Shown: positions 35,723 to 44,397 of the stretch, in pieces
Position numbering within the stretch: position 1 is the first letter of the stretch
Layout: every line of letters begins with the position of its first letter
Source: Ruegeria sp. YS9
Lineage (GTDB): Bacteria > Pseudomonadota > Alphaproteobacteria > Rhodobacterales > Rhodobacteraceae
NCBI RefSeq assembly: GCF_024628725.1
Contig: NZ_CP102409.1
Location: 2,141,001-2,205,000, forward strand
Direction: 5' to 3'
Length of the DNA stretch: 64,000 nucleotides
Translations under genes and position numbers: made by a program
The notes under the pieces: model-generated
What the model saw: the letters and a program-made list of their open reading frames with translations, nothing else
What the model was told of the DNA's origin: nothing
Database searches by the model: none

Positions 35723-35926
35723 TTAGTTACAGGTGTTCTGCGTTTTGCAGTACAGCACGTTGCCCGCCGCGCCGACGGCTGCGCCAAACAACGGGTCCGC
35801 GTTGAGGACCGCCGCCCCCACTGCCCCGGCACCTCCGCCGAGGATTGCCTGTTCGCCCGTGGTGTCTCCGCAGGCGGCCAGACCCGCGCAGGTCGCCGCA
35901 GCAAGGATGAAGCGTGAGAATCGCAT
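35723..35926 (-). CDS. Small lipoprotein with glycine-zipper segment
   Basis: The 67-residue product has a lipoprotein signal (FILAAATCAGLAAC, Cys19) and a short mature part rich in Gly and Ala (ILGGGAGAVGAAVL...LFGAAVGAAGNVLYC) that fits a glycine-zipper membrane helix pair, with two Cys near the end. Such proteins are common in Rhodobacterales and may associate with the outer membrane. The ATG 35926 has AAGGG upstream. An intrinsic terminator follows 46 bases after the stop. Confidence 0.75.
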   Translation of the reverse strand: MRFSRFILAAATCAGLAACGDTTGEQAILGGGAGAVGAAVLNADPLFGAAVGAAGNVLYCKTQNTCN

Positions 35927-36055
35927 TGTATCTGCCCTTTTTGGTTTCTTGGTTCTTTTGGGGTCAGATGCGCGAAACACGCCCTGTTATTCAATATCAA
36001 CGGGTGCGCAGGCGAATTTTGTGCGGGATTTTGCCTTTTTTTGTCCAATACAGGC

Positions 36056-36105
36056 AAAAAGAAAAACGCGGACAGGACTATGTGGGGAACACAAGCCTGC
36101 CCGCG
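36056..36105 (-). terminator. Strong intrinsic terminator with no upstream protein gene
   Basis: On the minus strand, CGCGGGCAGG (36105-36096) pairs with CCTGTCCGCG (36076-36067, one G-T pair), with a small inner TGTG/CACA stem, followed by TTTTTCTTTTT. The nearest gene on the right is the plus-strand porin, so the transcript being ended must start within 36106-36576. Confidence 0.8.
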
Positions 36106-36170
36106 CAAGGAAGGGGTACGGAATAGTAGGTGCATGTGCGGCGCAGGCAAAGTAGAGCCGCACGGCCTAT
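36056..36170 (-). ncRNA. Candidate small RNA upstream of the porin, minus strand
   Basis: About 115 bases with two hairpins: GTGCGGC (36163-36157 read as GTGCGGC on the minus strand) pairing with GCCGCAC (36142-36136) around a 14-base loop, then an unpaired linker containing TACCCCTTCCTTG, then the terminator stem and U tract. The linker's CCTTCCTT is complementary to ribosome-binding sites, like the anti-Shine-Dalgarno loops of alphaproteobacterial AbcR-type RNAs. The 5' end and promoter are not determined. It is not 6S, 4.5S, tmRNA or RNase P RNA by any feature I can see. Confidence 0.5.
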
Positions 36171-36576
36171 CCAGTTTGCACAGCACAATATTGCCAGCAA
36201 ACACAGGATTGTTTCCGATCGGGATTTCGGCTGGAATCTGCCCACACCGGGAAATGCCGCGCAACTTCGCGCCGATACCGGTTCGGTACTTCTCGGGCGT
36301 TTGAGGCCGCTTTGCCGTCACAGTTTCGTGACAGATCAAGCTGCTTTCCGCGCGTTTCGCGGTTGCAGCATCACGACCTTCTGCCAGCGACGGGCATACA
36401 GAACCGCCTTGCGCCAATGCGTTGTCCAAGCGGCTCAAGACGTCGTGTTTAAGCGCAATGGAAAACACACATTTTCTTGAAAAATCAACGCCTTCACTTC
36501 CCACTTTCGTGATTTCCCAAGGTTTGAACCTCGTGAAACGGTCCGTGTGCACACTCGCACTCAAAGGAATACCCAC

Positions 36577-37728
36577 ATGACGAAGACTAGAAAAAAGGCA
36601 CTCCTGCTTGCTGCCTCCACGCTCAGTGTGACCGGCACGCTTGGCTTTGCTCAGGATGCCCAAACCCAAGCCGAGCTTGACGCCTTGCGCGCCCGGGTCG
36701 AGGCGCTGGAATCTGGCAGGAACAGCCCCGCCAACGGAGACTTCCGCATCGGCAACACCGTTCTGGATGTTTATGGCTACGTGAAGGCCGACTTCTTCTA
36801 CGACTTCGATTTCGATCAGGGGGATACGGCGTTCGTGAATGTCATCGGGGAACCCTCGGCTGCGACCGATGGCACATTTGGTGCCACCGTCCGCCAATCG
36901 CGGATCGGTCTGCGCACCACCACCCCAAGCGGCATCGGCGATATCGGCGGGCAACTGGAACTTGATCTGTTTGGTTCGGGCGGAACAGCCGAATTGCGTG
37001 TACGCCACGCCAATATCACCATCGGTGACAACTGGCTTATCGGTCAGACCTGGACCAACTTCATGCCGCTGGACACCTACCCGACCTCGGTGGAATTCAA
37101 CGGCCCCGTTGGCATTCCTTTCGCACGGGTTCCGCAGGTTCGCTATACCAACTCTTTCGGAACGAACACGTCCTTCGCCGTTTCGATCGAAGAGAATGTC
37201 GGCGGTTCGAATTCGGATGATCCGGTTTTGACCGCATCCGCCGAATACAATGACGGGACATATGTCGCGCGTGTGTCCGGCCTTTATGGCAAGGCGCAAT
37301 CCGGCAATATCGAAGTTGATCAAACCGGGTTCACGATATCCGGCTCGGTTCGCCCGTGGCAGGGCGGCCTGTTCCAGGTCAACTATGTGAACGGCGAGGC
37401 ACTCGGCCCGTACCTGATCGGCCTTGGTGATCCCATCGTGAATGGCCAGGCCAACGACGTGGATGGCTACACCATCGAATTCCGGCAGGATCTGAGCCCG
37501 AAATGGAATGTTGGCATTGCATACGGCAAAGAAGACTATGACCTGCCGACCTCGACCGGAACCCTGTCGTTTACCGAGCTGGAAACGATCCACGTCAACG
37601 CATTTTACAAGGCAACCGAGGATCTGACACTCAGCGCCGAGTACATCTATGGCGAACGGAACGACGCGCCGACCGGCAGAAGCTTTGACGGAAGCCGCGT
37701 TCAGCTCGCCGCTCAGTTGAACTTCTGA
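36577..37728 (+). CDS. Outer-membrane porin (DcaP-like, trimeric)
   Basis: The 383-residue protein has a signal peptide (residues 1-25, GFA-Q), a short coiled-coil after it (AELDALRARVEALE, which in DcaP-type porins forms a trimeric stalk), then a beta-barrel domain with alternating strands and terminal Phe (LAAQLNF), the outer-membrane sorting mark. The first strand VYGYVKADFFYDF and the RQSRIGLRTTTPSGIG segment are typical. DcaP porins take up negatively charged small molecules. ATG 36577 follows AAAGGA. A GC-rich hairpin lies just after the stop. Confidence 0.88.
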   Translation: MTKTRKKALLLAASTLSVTGTLGFAQDAQTQAELDALRARVEALESGRNSPANGDFRIGNTVLDVYGYVKADFFYDFDFDQGDTAFVNVIGEPSAATDGTFGATVRQSRIGLRTTTPSGIGDIGGQLELDLFGSGGTAELRVRHANITIGDNWLIGQTWTNFMPLDTYPTSVEFNGPVGIPFARVPQVRYTNSFGTNTSFAVSIEENVGGSNSDDPVLTASAEYNDGTYVARVSGLYGKAQSGNIEVDQTGFTISGSVRPWQGGLFQVNYVNGEALGPYLIGLGDPIVNGQANDVDGYTIEFRQDLSPKWNVGIAYGKEDYDLPTSTGTLSFTELETIHVNAFYKATEDLTLSAEYIYGERNDAPTGRSFDGSRVQLAAQLNF

Positions 37729-37739
37729 TTCCGCACACG

Positions 37740-37765
37740 GACCCTGCCCGGATTCGGGCAGGGTC
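37740..37765 (+). terminator. Hairpin after the porin gene, probable terminator
   Basis: A perfect 11-bp stem GACCCTGCCCG (37740-37750) and CGGGCAGGGTC (37755-37765), loop GATT, begins 11 bases after the porin stop. No T run follows, so termination efficiency is uncertain. Confidence 0.5.
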
Positions 37766-37814
37766 ATCCCGAAACCGGTCCTGAAGGGCTGATATGCGGC
37801 GGCTTTGATCACGA

Positions 37815-38168
37815 TCAGCCTGTCCCGTCGATTACGTCGGGAAAGGACGCACGTGCGGCGTCCACATCGATCACCAGCATCGCGTCATAGCTGGCCGGAT
37901 CAAATGGGTCTTCCGCCGGAATGACTTCGCGCCCGAAAAGCCAGCTGAGCCGTCCGGCATCCAGATTGCCCCGCTCGAACGGCTGATCGCCGAAATGAGC
38001 CCAAAGGGCCTCCATGAAGGCGGCATCGGCACGTTTGTCCGCCGGTTTGCGATCCCGGAACCGTTCCCGCCGCGTAAGCGGTGTGACGCCTTTGGGATTG
38101 GCGCGCCGAATTGTGAACTGATAATCGGTGCCTGAAAGACGCCCCGGGAACCCGCGATGTTTCAGCAT
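37815..38168 (-). CDS. Hypothetical protein, 117 residues
   Basis: I do not recognise a family. The protein is basic at the N-terminus (LKHRGFPGRLSGTDYQFTIRR) with RRERFRDRKPADKRADAAFMEALWAHFGDQPF and an acidic end (VIDVDAARASFPDV). No signal peptide or membrane segment is seen. The frame has typical codon use, an ATG start and no competing frame of similar quality on the other strand. It converges with the porin gene. A nucleic-acid-binding or regulatory role would be a guess. Confidence 0.6.
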   Translation of the reverse strand: MLKHRGFPGRLSGTDYQFTIRRANPKGVTPLTRRERFRDRKPADKRADAAFMEALWAHFGDQPFERGNLDAGRLSWLFGREVIPAEDPFDPASYDAMLVIDVDAARASFPDVIDGTG

Positions 38169-38301
38169 GGCGACACTCCACAGCTTTTTGTCGCAGACAA
38201 TAATAGTTCGAACCCGAACCTGGATGGGATCATGTTGCGCACCTCCAAAGCCGCACCGTTGGTCTGAGATGCTTTGACGTCATGAATGCGTAAGTTCATG
38301 G

Positions 38302-38787
38302 TCAAAGCCCCTCCCAGATACACCGGGACTGCTCCAGCCGGTAGGCTTCAAAATACTGTGTCGCGTCCGGCGCGGTGTCGCCGAATTCCACCGGGCGATC
38401 AGACAGGGAAATGACCACTCTTGATGGCTGCAATTCGTGCTGAGCCACGTAGGGAACGGCAAGAATATGGCACAGATGCTCCATATCCTTCGACGCCACG
38501 TCATAGCCGATCCGTCCCACTGATGCTCCGATCTTCGGGGCGACAAATCGAAAGCGCACCCAAAGCTCACCGGGGTTGTTGTCCAGCAGGACATCGCTCA
38601 GATGCACCGGCTGACCGGACGGCACCGGCAAAGAGCTATCTGTCTGGGCAAAAACGGAAGTGCCGAGCGCGCACAACACCAGACATATGGCACGATCCCG
38701 GACCCACCGAAGGCAGGCTCCTCCTTCCGGGATCGCGCGCGCAGTGCTTTTGGCCTGCGCGGTTCTATGTCTGACGGGTCGGATCAT
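38302..38787 (-). CDS. Exported DUF6497-like protein
   Basis: The 161-residue product has a hydrophobic segment (AICLVLCALGTSVFAQ, residues about 33-48) that should be a signal peptide after an unusually long basic leader, so a start nearer to codon 30 is possible. The mature part has LPVPSGQPVHLSDVLLDNNPGELWVRFRFVAPKIG, VGYDVASKDMEHLCHILAVPYV and ISLSDRPVEFGDTAPDATQYFEAYRLEQSRCIWEGL; the two Cys may form a disulfide. It resembles what I remember as DUF6497 of Rhodobacterales; function is unknown. It lies downstream of pccB on the same strand, 110 bases after pccB's stop. Confidence 0.65.
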   Translation of the reverse strand: MIRPVRHRTAQAKSTARAIPEGGACLRWVRDRAICLVLCALGTSVFAQTDSSLPVPSGQPVHLSDVLLDNNPGELWVRFRFVAPKIGASVGRIGYDVASKDMEHLCHILAVPYVAQHELQPSRVVISLSDRPVEFGDTAPDATQYFEAYRLEQSRCIWEGL

Positions 38788-38896
38788 TCAACCATTTGTC
38801 GCTTTTTGTCAATTCCGCCGCAATTTTGAGCATTTTTCGCTCAGAATCGGACTGCCAGTGCCAACAACCGGGGCGAACAAAGCCGCCCCGAATGGA

Positions 38897-40429
38897 TCAA
38901 AGCGGAATATTGTCGTGCTTTTTCCATGGGTTCTTAAGCTTCTTGCCGCGCAAACTGGCAAAGGCCCTGGACACGCGCCGGCGGGTCGAATGCGGCATGA
39001 TCACCTCGTCGACGAACCCGCGTTCGGCGGCGACAAAGGGGTTTGCAAACCGATCTTCGTAATCGGCGACATGCTGTGCGGTCTTTTCCGCATCATGCAG
39101 ATCTGCCCGGTGAATGATCTCGGTTGCGCCCTTGGCACCCATCACCGCGATTTCGGCGGTCGGCCAGGCATAGTTGAAATCGCCGCGCAGGTGTTTGGAC
39201 GCCATAACCACATAGGCACCGCCATACGCCTTGCGCGTGATCACCGTGACCTTGGGCACGGTCGCCTCACCATATGCATAAAGCAGCTTTGCGCCGTGCT
39301 TGATCACACCGCTGTATTCCTGCTGTGTGCCCGGCAGAAAGCCCGGAACATCGACAAGCGTCAGGATCGGAATTTCGAAACAGTCGCAGAACCGCACGAA
39401 CCGCGCCGCCTTGCGCGAACTGTCGATGTCCAGACATCCCGCCAAGACCATCGGCTGGTTTGCCACCACACCTACGGTCTGACCTTCCAGCCGGATAAAG
39501 CCGGTGATGATATTCTTGGCGAAATCTTCCTGAATTTCGTAGAAATCACCCTCATCGGCTATTTTGGTGATGAGTTCCTTCATGTCGTAGGGCGTATTCG
39601 GATTGTCCGGAACCAGAGTGTCCAGCGAATCCTCGATCCGGTGCGGGTCATCAAAGAACGGACGCACCGGAGGTTTCTCGCGGTTGTTGAGCGGCAGGAA
39701 ATCCACCAGACGGCGCACTTCTGCCAATGCTTCCACATCGTTTTCGAACGCCGCATCGGCGACCGAGGATTTCCTGGTGTGGGTCGAGGCACCACCCAGT
39801 TCTTCGGCCGTTACAACCTCGTTGGTGACCGTTTTGACAACGTCGGGGCCCGTCACGAACATGTATGACGTGTCTTTGACCATAAAAATGAAGTCAGTCA
39901 TCGCGGGGCTGTAAACCGCACCGCCGGCGCATGGGCCCATGATTACGCTGATCTGCGGAACCACACCCGAGGCCGTGATGTTGCGCTGAAACACTTCGGC
40001 ATAACCCGCCAGAGATGCCACACCTTCCTGGATTCGCGCACCGCCCGAGTCGTTGATTCCGACAATCGGTGCACCGTTTTGCACCGCCATATCCATGATC
40101 TTGCAGATTTTCTGGGCATGCGTCTCGGACAGTGATCCACCAAAGACCGTAAAGTCCTGGCTGAACACATAGACCATGCGTCCGTTGATGGTGCCCCAAC
40201 CCGTGACAACGCCATCACCCGCAGGTTTTTGTTTTTCCATTCCGAATTCGGTGCAACGATGACTGACGAACATGTCGAATTCTTCAAAGCTGCCCTCATC
40301 CAGCAGCAACTCGATCCGCTCTCGCGCCGTCAGCTTTCCGCGCGCATGCTGGGCATCGATCCGCCTCTGCCCGCCGCCCAGTCGTGCGTCGTTGCGGCGG
40401 TTTTCCAACTCGGAAAGGATGTCTTTCAT
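38897..40429 (-). CDS. pccB: Propionyl-CoA carboxylase beta subunit (carboxyltransferase)
   Basis: PccB moves CO2 from biotin on PccA to propionyl-CoA, forming methylmalonyl-CoA. The 510-residue chain shows both crotonase-like halves: [18 protein letters not shown], the oxyanion segment [37 protein letters not shown], and in the second half [20 protein letters not shown] and [14 protein letters not shown], with the acyl-CoA carboxylase C-terminus. ATG 40429 is preceded by GGGG. Upstream (40430-40612) are two TTTGCAAA-type sites expected to bind PccR. Confidence 0.97.
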   Translation of the reverse strand: MKDILSELENRRNDARLGGGQRRIDAQHARGKLTARERIELLLDEGSFEEFDMFVSHRCTEFGMEKQKPAGDGVVTGWGTINGRMVYVFSQDFTVFGGSLSETHAQKICKIMDMAVQNGAPIVGINDSGGARIQEGVASLAGYAEVFQRNITASGVVPQISVIMGPCAGGAVYSPAMTDFIFMVKDTSYMFVTGPDVVKTVTNEVVTAEELGGASTHTRKSSVADAAFENDVEALAEVRRLVDFLPLNNREKPPVRPFFDDPHRIEDSLDTLVPDNPNTPYDMKELITKIADEGDFYEIQEDFAKNIITGFIRLEGQTVGVVANQPMVLAGCLDIDSSRKAARFVRFCDCFEIPILTLVDVPGFLPGTQQEYSGVIKHGAKLLYAYGEATVPKVTVITRKAYGGAYVVMASKHLRGDFNYAWPTAEIAVMGAKGATEIIHRADLHDAEKTAQHVADYEDRFANPFVAAERGFVDEVIMPHSTRRRVSRAFASLRGKKLKNPWKKHDNIPL

Positions 40430-40502
40430 GACGATTATCCCCTGTAAAATTTGCCGGGACCCTACCCCTTTGCGCCTCTCATCCAAAGCTCTTTTCGGCA
40501 AA

Positions 40503-40550
40503 TTTGCAAATATTCAGCAACAACAATCTGGATAACTGTAAACTTGCAAA
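40503..40550. promoter_or_regulatory. PccR-type sites in the pccB/MFS divergent region
   Basis: TTTGCAAA at 40503-40510 and CTTGCAAA at 40543-40550. An 11-base AACTTGCAAAG (40541-40551) is repeated exactly upstream of pccR (41864-41874). From memory, Rhodobacter sphaeroides PccR binds TTTGCAAA-containing sites at the pccB promoter. Confidence 0.65.
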
Positions 40551-40612
40551 GTCTCTCGTTGAGATAACTGGATGGCTGGCAATCCAGAATTCCATGACTA
40601 TACATGTGAACC

Positions 40613-41818
40613 ATGCAGTTCAGCTCTCGCGCGGTTCGCCGCACACCACCCACATTGGCGACACTTGTATTGCTCGCGGGCTTGTCTGCGCTGAGCATGA
40701 ACCTGTTTCTGCCGAGCCTGCCGAACATGGCAGCGTATTTCGGCGCCGATTACAAGGTCATGCAGTTGTCGATCGCGTTGTATCTTCTGGTCAATGCCGT
40801 TCTGCAAATCCTGATCGGGCCGCTCGCAGACAAGGCTGGTCGCAGGCCTGTTCTGCTGTGGGGGATCGGCTTGTTCCTTTTGGCCACGCTTGGATGCATC
40901 TATGCGCCCAACGTTGAAATCTTTCTGGCGTTCAGAATGTGCCAGGCGGTCGTGGTTGTCGGCATGGTCCTCAGCCGGGCTGCGGTAAGGGATATGTACG
41001 ATCAGGACCAGGCGGCATCGATGATCGGATACGTGACAATGGGTATGGCCGTGGTCCCGATGATCGGCCCGGCGATCGGCGGGCTGCTGGAGGAAAGCTT
41101 TGGCTGGAAGGCGAACTTCTGGCTGCCTTTCGCCGTGGGCGCCTTGACGCTTGCCCTGACCTTCGCGGATTTTGGCGAAACGTCAGCCAAAAGCGGCAAG
41201 ACCCTTGTTCAGCAATTCAAGGAATATCCTGAACTTCTGACCTCGCCACGGTTCTGGGGCTATTCGCTGTCCTGCGCGTTGTCTTCGGGCACGTTCTTTG
41301 CCTATCTCGGTGGTGCGCCCTTTATCGGAACCGAACTGTTCGGTCTAAGCGCGGCACAGGTCGGCATATATTTCGGCGCCCCCGCCGTCGGCTATTTTGT
41401 TGGCAACTTTCTGAGCGGTCGCTTTTCCATGCAGATTGGAATCAACCGGATGGTGCTGTGGGGCAGCCTGCTGAACGCCTTGGGCGTTGTGCTTTCGGCA
41501 TCCTTGTTCCTCACAGGTCTGGGCACCGCCCTCAGCTTTTTCAGCTTGATGACCTTTGTGGGCGTCGGAAACGGCATGGCCATTCCCAATGCCACCTCCG
41601 GCGCTCTATCTGTTCGTCCGCATCTGGCGGCAACCGCCTCGGGGTTGAGCGGAGCGATCATGCTGGGGGGCGGCGCCGGGCTAAGTGCATTGGCAGGCAC
41701 CCTGCTGACCCGGGAAACCGGCGCCATGCCCTTGCTCTGGCTGATGCTCACATCCGCAGTTCTGGCGATTTTCGCAATTGGATCCGTCATTCGGCGAGAG
41801 CGGCAATTGGGGCTGTAA
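40613..41818 (+). CDS. MFS transporter, Bcr/CflA-like efflux family
   Basis: The 401-residue protein has 12 predicted helices and the drug/proton antiporter signs: LLAGLSALSMNLFLPSLPNMAAYF in helix 1, the A-motif GPLADKAGRRPVLLWG between helices 2 and 3, and VLSRAAVRDMYDQDQAASMIGYVTMGMAVVPMIGPAIGGLLEE in helices 4 and 5. It fits the Bcr/CflA group; natural substrate unknown. It is divergent from pccB and sits just before pccR, sharing the TTTGCAAA sites, so it may be under propionyl-CoA control and could export an organic acid or toxic intermediate (inference). Confidence 0.88.
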   Translation: MQFSSRAVRRTPPTLATLVLLAGLSALSMNLFLPSLPNMAAYFGADYKVMQLSIALYLLVNAVLQILIGPLADKAGRRPVLLWGIGLFLLATLGCIYAPNVEIFLAFRMCQAVVVVGMVLSRAAVRDMYDQDQAASMIGYVTMGMAVVPMIGPAIGGLLEESFGWKANFWLPFAVGALTLALTFADFGETSAKSGKTLVQQFKEYPELLTSPRFWGYSLSCALSSGTFFAYLGGAPFIGTELFGLSAAQVGIYFGAPAVGYFVGNFLSGRFSMQIGINRMVLWGSLLNALGVVLSASLFLTGLGTALSFFSLMTFVGVGNGMAIPNATSGALSVRPHLAATASGLSGAIMLGGGAGLSALAGTLLTRETGAMPLLWLMLTSAVLAIFAIGSVIRRERQLGL

Positions 41819-41832
41819 CGACTTGCCCCGAA

Positions 41833-41875
41833 AACTTTGCAAAGTTAATCTTCCAAAAAAGAAAACTTGCAAAGG
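41833..41875. promoter_or_regulatory. PccR-type sites upstream of pccR (autoregulation)
   Basis: AACTTTGCAAAGTT (41833-41846) is a perfect 14-base palindrome, and AACTTGCAAAG (41864-41874) overlaps the pccR ribosome-binding site. Both fit the core TTTGCAAA. Confidence 0.65.
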
Positions 41876-41881
41876 CACCTC

Positions 41882-43282
41882 ATGGCCACCCAAAAGCTCT
41901 ATGCCGGCGCGAAACTGCGTGAAATGCGCACGCGACTGACCCTGACACAACGCGAATTCGCTGCGAAACTGGGTGTTTCGCTCCCATACCTGAACCAGAT
42001 GGAGAACAACAACAGGCCGATTTCGACCACGGTTGTGTTGGCTCTGGCGCAAGAATTCGGCATGGATGTCACCGAGCTCAGCACCGGCGACAGTGAGCGA
42101 CTGGTGTCGGATATGCGCGAGGCTCTGGCCGACCCGGTTTTTGCGGATATTCTGCCGCCACTTGCCGATTTACGCCTGACGGCATCAAACGCCCCGGCAT
42201 TGGCCCGCGCATTTATCGAGCTGCACAAAACCTACCGGCAAACACATGAACGCCTCGCCTCTCTGGACGAAGCCCTGGGGCGAGAAGACGCCCGAATGCA
42301 GGCCAGCCCCTGGGAAGAGGTGCGAGACTTCTTCCATTATTGCGACAACTATATCGACGCCGTGGACCGGGCGGCAGAGCTGTTCGCCAATCGCGCGGAA
42401 AGCCCGGGCAGTATCCGGCAGGCCGCTTTGAACAGCCTGACTGAGCGTGGCATTCAGGTGATGTTCTCTGACATCGCCCCTTTGCGTACCTATGACGCCG
42501 AAAGCAAAATCCTGCGCCTTTCCTCCCGCTCGACTCCGCAAACGCAAGTGTTTCAACTGCTGTTGCAAGTGGCATTGATCAGTCAGGACAAACTGCTGGA
42601 AGCGACACTGGATTTTGCCAAGTTCCAAAGCGACGAGGCGCGGTCCATCGCCAAGATCGGCCTTGCCAATTACTTCGCCGGCGCGTCCTTGATGCCCTAT
42701 TCCGCATTTCTGACCGCCGCTCAGGAAGAGCGCCACGACCTGGAGCTGCTCAGCAACCGGTTCGGCGCATCGATCGAGCAGGTTGCGCATAGACTGTCGA
42801 CTCTGCAACGCCCCGGCGCAAAAGGTATCCCGTTCTTTTTTGTCCGCGTGGATCAGGCCGGGACGATCACGAAACGGCACTCGGCCACGCGCCTGCAATT
42901 TGCGCGGTTCGGTGGCGCCTGCCCCCTTTGGAACGTGCATCGGGCCTTTGAAACGCCGGGCCATTTCCTGAGGCAACTGGCAGAAACGCCGGATGGTGTG
43001 CGTTACATCTCGCTGGCTCGGGATGTGTCGAAATCAGGCGGCTCATTCGGCGCACCGGTCAGGCGGTACGCAATTGCGCTGGGGTGCGAGGTGCGCCATG
43101 CCCCGGCGCTCGTGTATGCCGACAACCTCGACATAAACAACGCCAGCGCCTACGAGCCCATCGGCATTTCCTGCCGCATCTGCGAGCGCCAAAACTGCCA
43201 CCAGCGTTCGGTCCCGCCGCTGGAACGCCGCCTCAGCATCGATACCCATACGCGCGGCACCCTGCCATACGAAGTCACCTGA
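41882..43282 (+). CDS. pccR: PccR, ScfR-family transcriptional regulator of propionyl-CoA metabolism
   Basis: The 466-residue protein has an N-terminal XRE helix-turn-helix (KLREMRTRLTLTQREFAAKLGVSLPYLNQMENNNRPIS, residues 8-50), an ImmA/IrrE-like middle without a visible HEXXH, and the C-terminal DUF2083 signature with cysteines CRICERQNCHQR near residue 440. This is the short-chain fatty acyl-CoA regulator family; in R. sphaeroides PccR activates pccB when propionyl-CoA accumulates. The nearby pccB and TTTGCAAA sites support that role. The ATG at 41882 is used; the TTG at 41867 lies inside an operator copy. Confidence 0.88.
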   Translation: MATQKLYAGAKLREMRTRLTLTQREFAAKLGVSLPYLNQMENNNRPISTTVVLALAQEFGMDVTELSTGDSERLVSDMREALADPVFADILPPLADLRLTASNAPALARAFIELHKTYRQTHERLASLDEALGREDARMQASPWEEVRDFFHYCDNYIDAVDRAAELFANRAESPGSIRQAALNSLTERGIQVMFSDIAPLRTYDAESKILRLSSRSTPQTQVFQLLLQVALISQDKLLEATLDFAKFQSDEARSIAKIGLANYFAGASLMPYSAFLTAAQEERHDLELLSNRFGASIEQVAHRLSTLQRPGAKGIPFFFVRVDQAGTITKRHSATRLQFARFGGACPLWNVHRAFETPGHFLRQLAETPDGVRYISLARDVSKSGGSFGAPVRRYAIALGCEVRHAPALVYADNLDINNASAYEPIGISCRICERQNCHQRSVPPLERRLSIDTHTRGTLPYEVT

Positions 43283-43323
43283 TGTCCCATGGCCGAAACT
43301 CTACCGGGAGAGCCCCGACCCGG

Positions 43324-43346
43324 GCCGGGGCAGCGAGTGCCCCGGC
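43324..43346. terminator. GC-rich hairpin between convergent pccR and YdcH genes
   Basis: GCCGGGGCA (43324-43332) and TGCCCCGGC (43338-43346) form a 9-bp stem with loop GCGAG. No T run on either strand, so the terminator role is tentative. Confidence 0.4.
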
Positions 43347-43354
43347 ACTGGCGT

Positions 43355-43594
43355 TCAGGCCTTGGACAAAATCGCCCAGATTTCGTCTTTCAGCGCTGCC
43401 CGCTTCTTGCGCAAATCAACTTCGGCCAGCTCTTCCATGGGTTCGACGTTGGTTTCAGCCCGATGCACAACGCGATTGACCTCGTGATACTCATCAGCCA
43501 GACGGGCAAAATGCGCGTCCGTTTGCTTGAGCTGGCTCATCAGTTCAACCTTGTCCGGAAACTCTTCGGCCAGTTCATGCGGGGTGTGGGACAT
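43355..43594 (-). CDS. YdcH family protein (DUF465)
   Basis: The 79-residue, all-helical protein fits the YdcH family: HTPHELAEEFPDKVELMSQLKQTDAHFARLADEYHEVNRVVHRAE and LRKKRAALKDEIWAILSKA. These short coiled-coil hairpins are widespread in proteobacteria and have no defined function. The ATG at 43594 has AAGGAG eight bases upstream. It is convergent with pccR and probably a single-gene transcript. Confidence 0.88.
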   Translation of the reverse strand: MSHTPHELAEEFPDKVELMSQLKQTDAHFARLADEYHEVNRVVHRAETNVEPMEELAEVDLRKKRAALKDEIWAILSKA

Positions 43595-43694
43595 GTCTGT
43601 TCGCTCCTTCATATGTCGTTGCATATCAGTGGTAGAAGCGTGACGCGGCGCCCTCTTTGACGCGGATCAATTTCATACAGGAAAAATTCAGAAT

Positions 43695-44342
43695 TCAGCG
43701 CCGCGCAGCACGCCAACCCGCAGCACGTGCTTCGGCAGCAGAGCAGAACCATCGCTCGCCCCTGGCTGCACTGATCCGGGTCTTGGCATAGTACCTCTGG
43801 CCCGGTTCGTGAAAGATCCTTTCGCCCTTTGACGAAACATTTCCTTTGATCAGGCATGTTTCAGAGGATTTCGGCTTCTTGCGCGCCCTGTGCACCCAAG
43901 GCACCTGAATCTGTGTCTTGTGCAATCCCCTGTTTCCAATCCTCGCGACCCGCTCGGCACCTGCGTACGCGTCCGAATATTTGCGGTACGCAAAGGCCAA
44001 GCCCTGCTCTACAATCCGGGCAGCGACATCTTCGCGTTCCACGCTGCACCGGGCAACGATGCGACCGTAGCGATCCCGATCCACCGGGACACAAGTGGTC
44101 ATCCGTCCCTGAAACTGGTTCTGAACCATATGAGTGACCCACGCCCCGCACGGCCAGTTTGATCCGTCGGAATCCTGACAGGTCTGATCCAGTTCGGGCG
44201 CATCGATACCGTGCAGCCGCACCCGGACACCGCCGACATGCCAGGTATCCGCATCAACGACGTCAACCCGACCTGTAAACTGTTCTGCGGCATGAGCCAG
44301 ACCCGGCACCAGAAGAACAAAAATGAAACAAATCCTTAACAT
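43695..44342 (-). CDS. Secreted thermonuclease (SNase-like) family protein
   Basis: The 215-residue protein has a signal peptide (residues 1-18, AHA-A) and a staphylococcal-nuclease OB-fold: GRVDVVDADTWHVGGVRVRLHGIDAPEL (catalytic Arg in RLHGIDAPE and calcium Asp), CVPVDRDRYGRIVARC and GLAFAYRKYSDAYAGAERVAR. Compared with micrococcal nuclease, the Asp-Gly-Asp turn reads DADTW. The C-terminal 60 residues carry two Cys and a YYAKT...RGERWFCSAAEARAAGWR segment often found in periplasmic members. It would degrade nucleic acid in the periplasm. It lies next to betA but not evidently co-regulated. Confidence 0.85.
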   Translation of the reverse strand: MLRICFIFVLLVPGLAHAAEQFTGRVDVVDADTWHVGGVRVRLHGIDAPELDQTCQDSDGSNWPCGAWVTHMVQNQFQGRMTTCVPVDRDRYGRIVARCSVEREDVAARIVEQGLAFAYRKYSDAYAGAERVARIGNRGLHKTQIQVPWVHRARKKPKSSETCLIKGNVSSKGERIFHEPGQRYYAKTRISAARGERWFCSAAEARAAGWRAARR

Positions 44343-44397
44343 GCCCCCGATATGCGCGGTATTTCACGCACATTCAACCGGGGGCCGTTTGGATAGG

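Larger units (their letters stand above)
35927..36576. other. Large intergenic region upstream of the porin
   Basis: These 650 bases contain no credible protein gene. On the minus strand there is a candidate small RNA with its own terminator (36056-36170). The rest (36180-36576) should hold the porin promoter and leader; GTGACAG-containing and TTCGCG repeats around 36315-36365 are visible, but no known operator was recognised. Confidence 0.6.

Noticed and set aside
36010..36042. Plus-strand hairpin AGGCGAA/TTTGCCT followed by seven T
   Set aside because: Only seven pairs, one of them G-T, with a 13-base loop and no plus-strand gene upstream; too weak to call.
35596..37812. A 738-codon open frame on the minus strand opposite the porin
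   Set aside because: Its translation is low-complexity and shows no domain, and it covers the porin, the small lipoprotein and a non-coding gap. The porin has signal peptide, barrel strands and terminal Phe.
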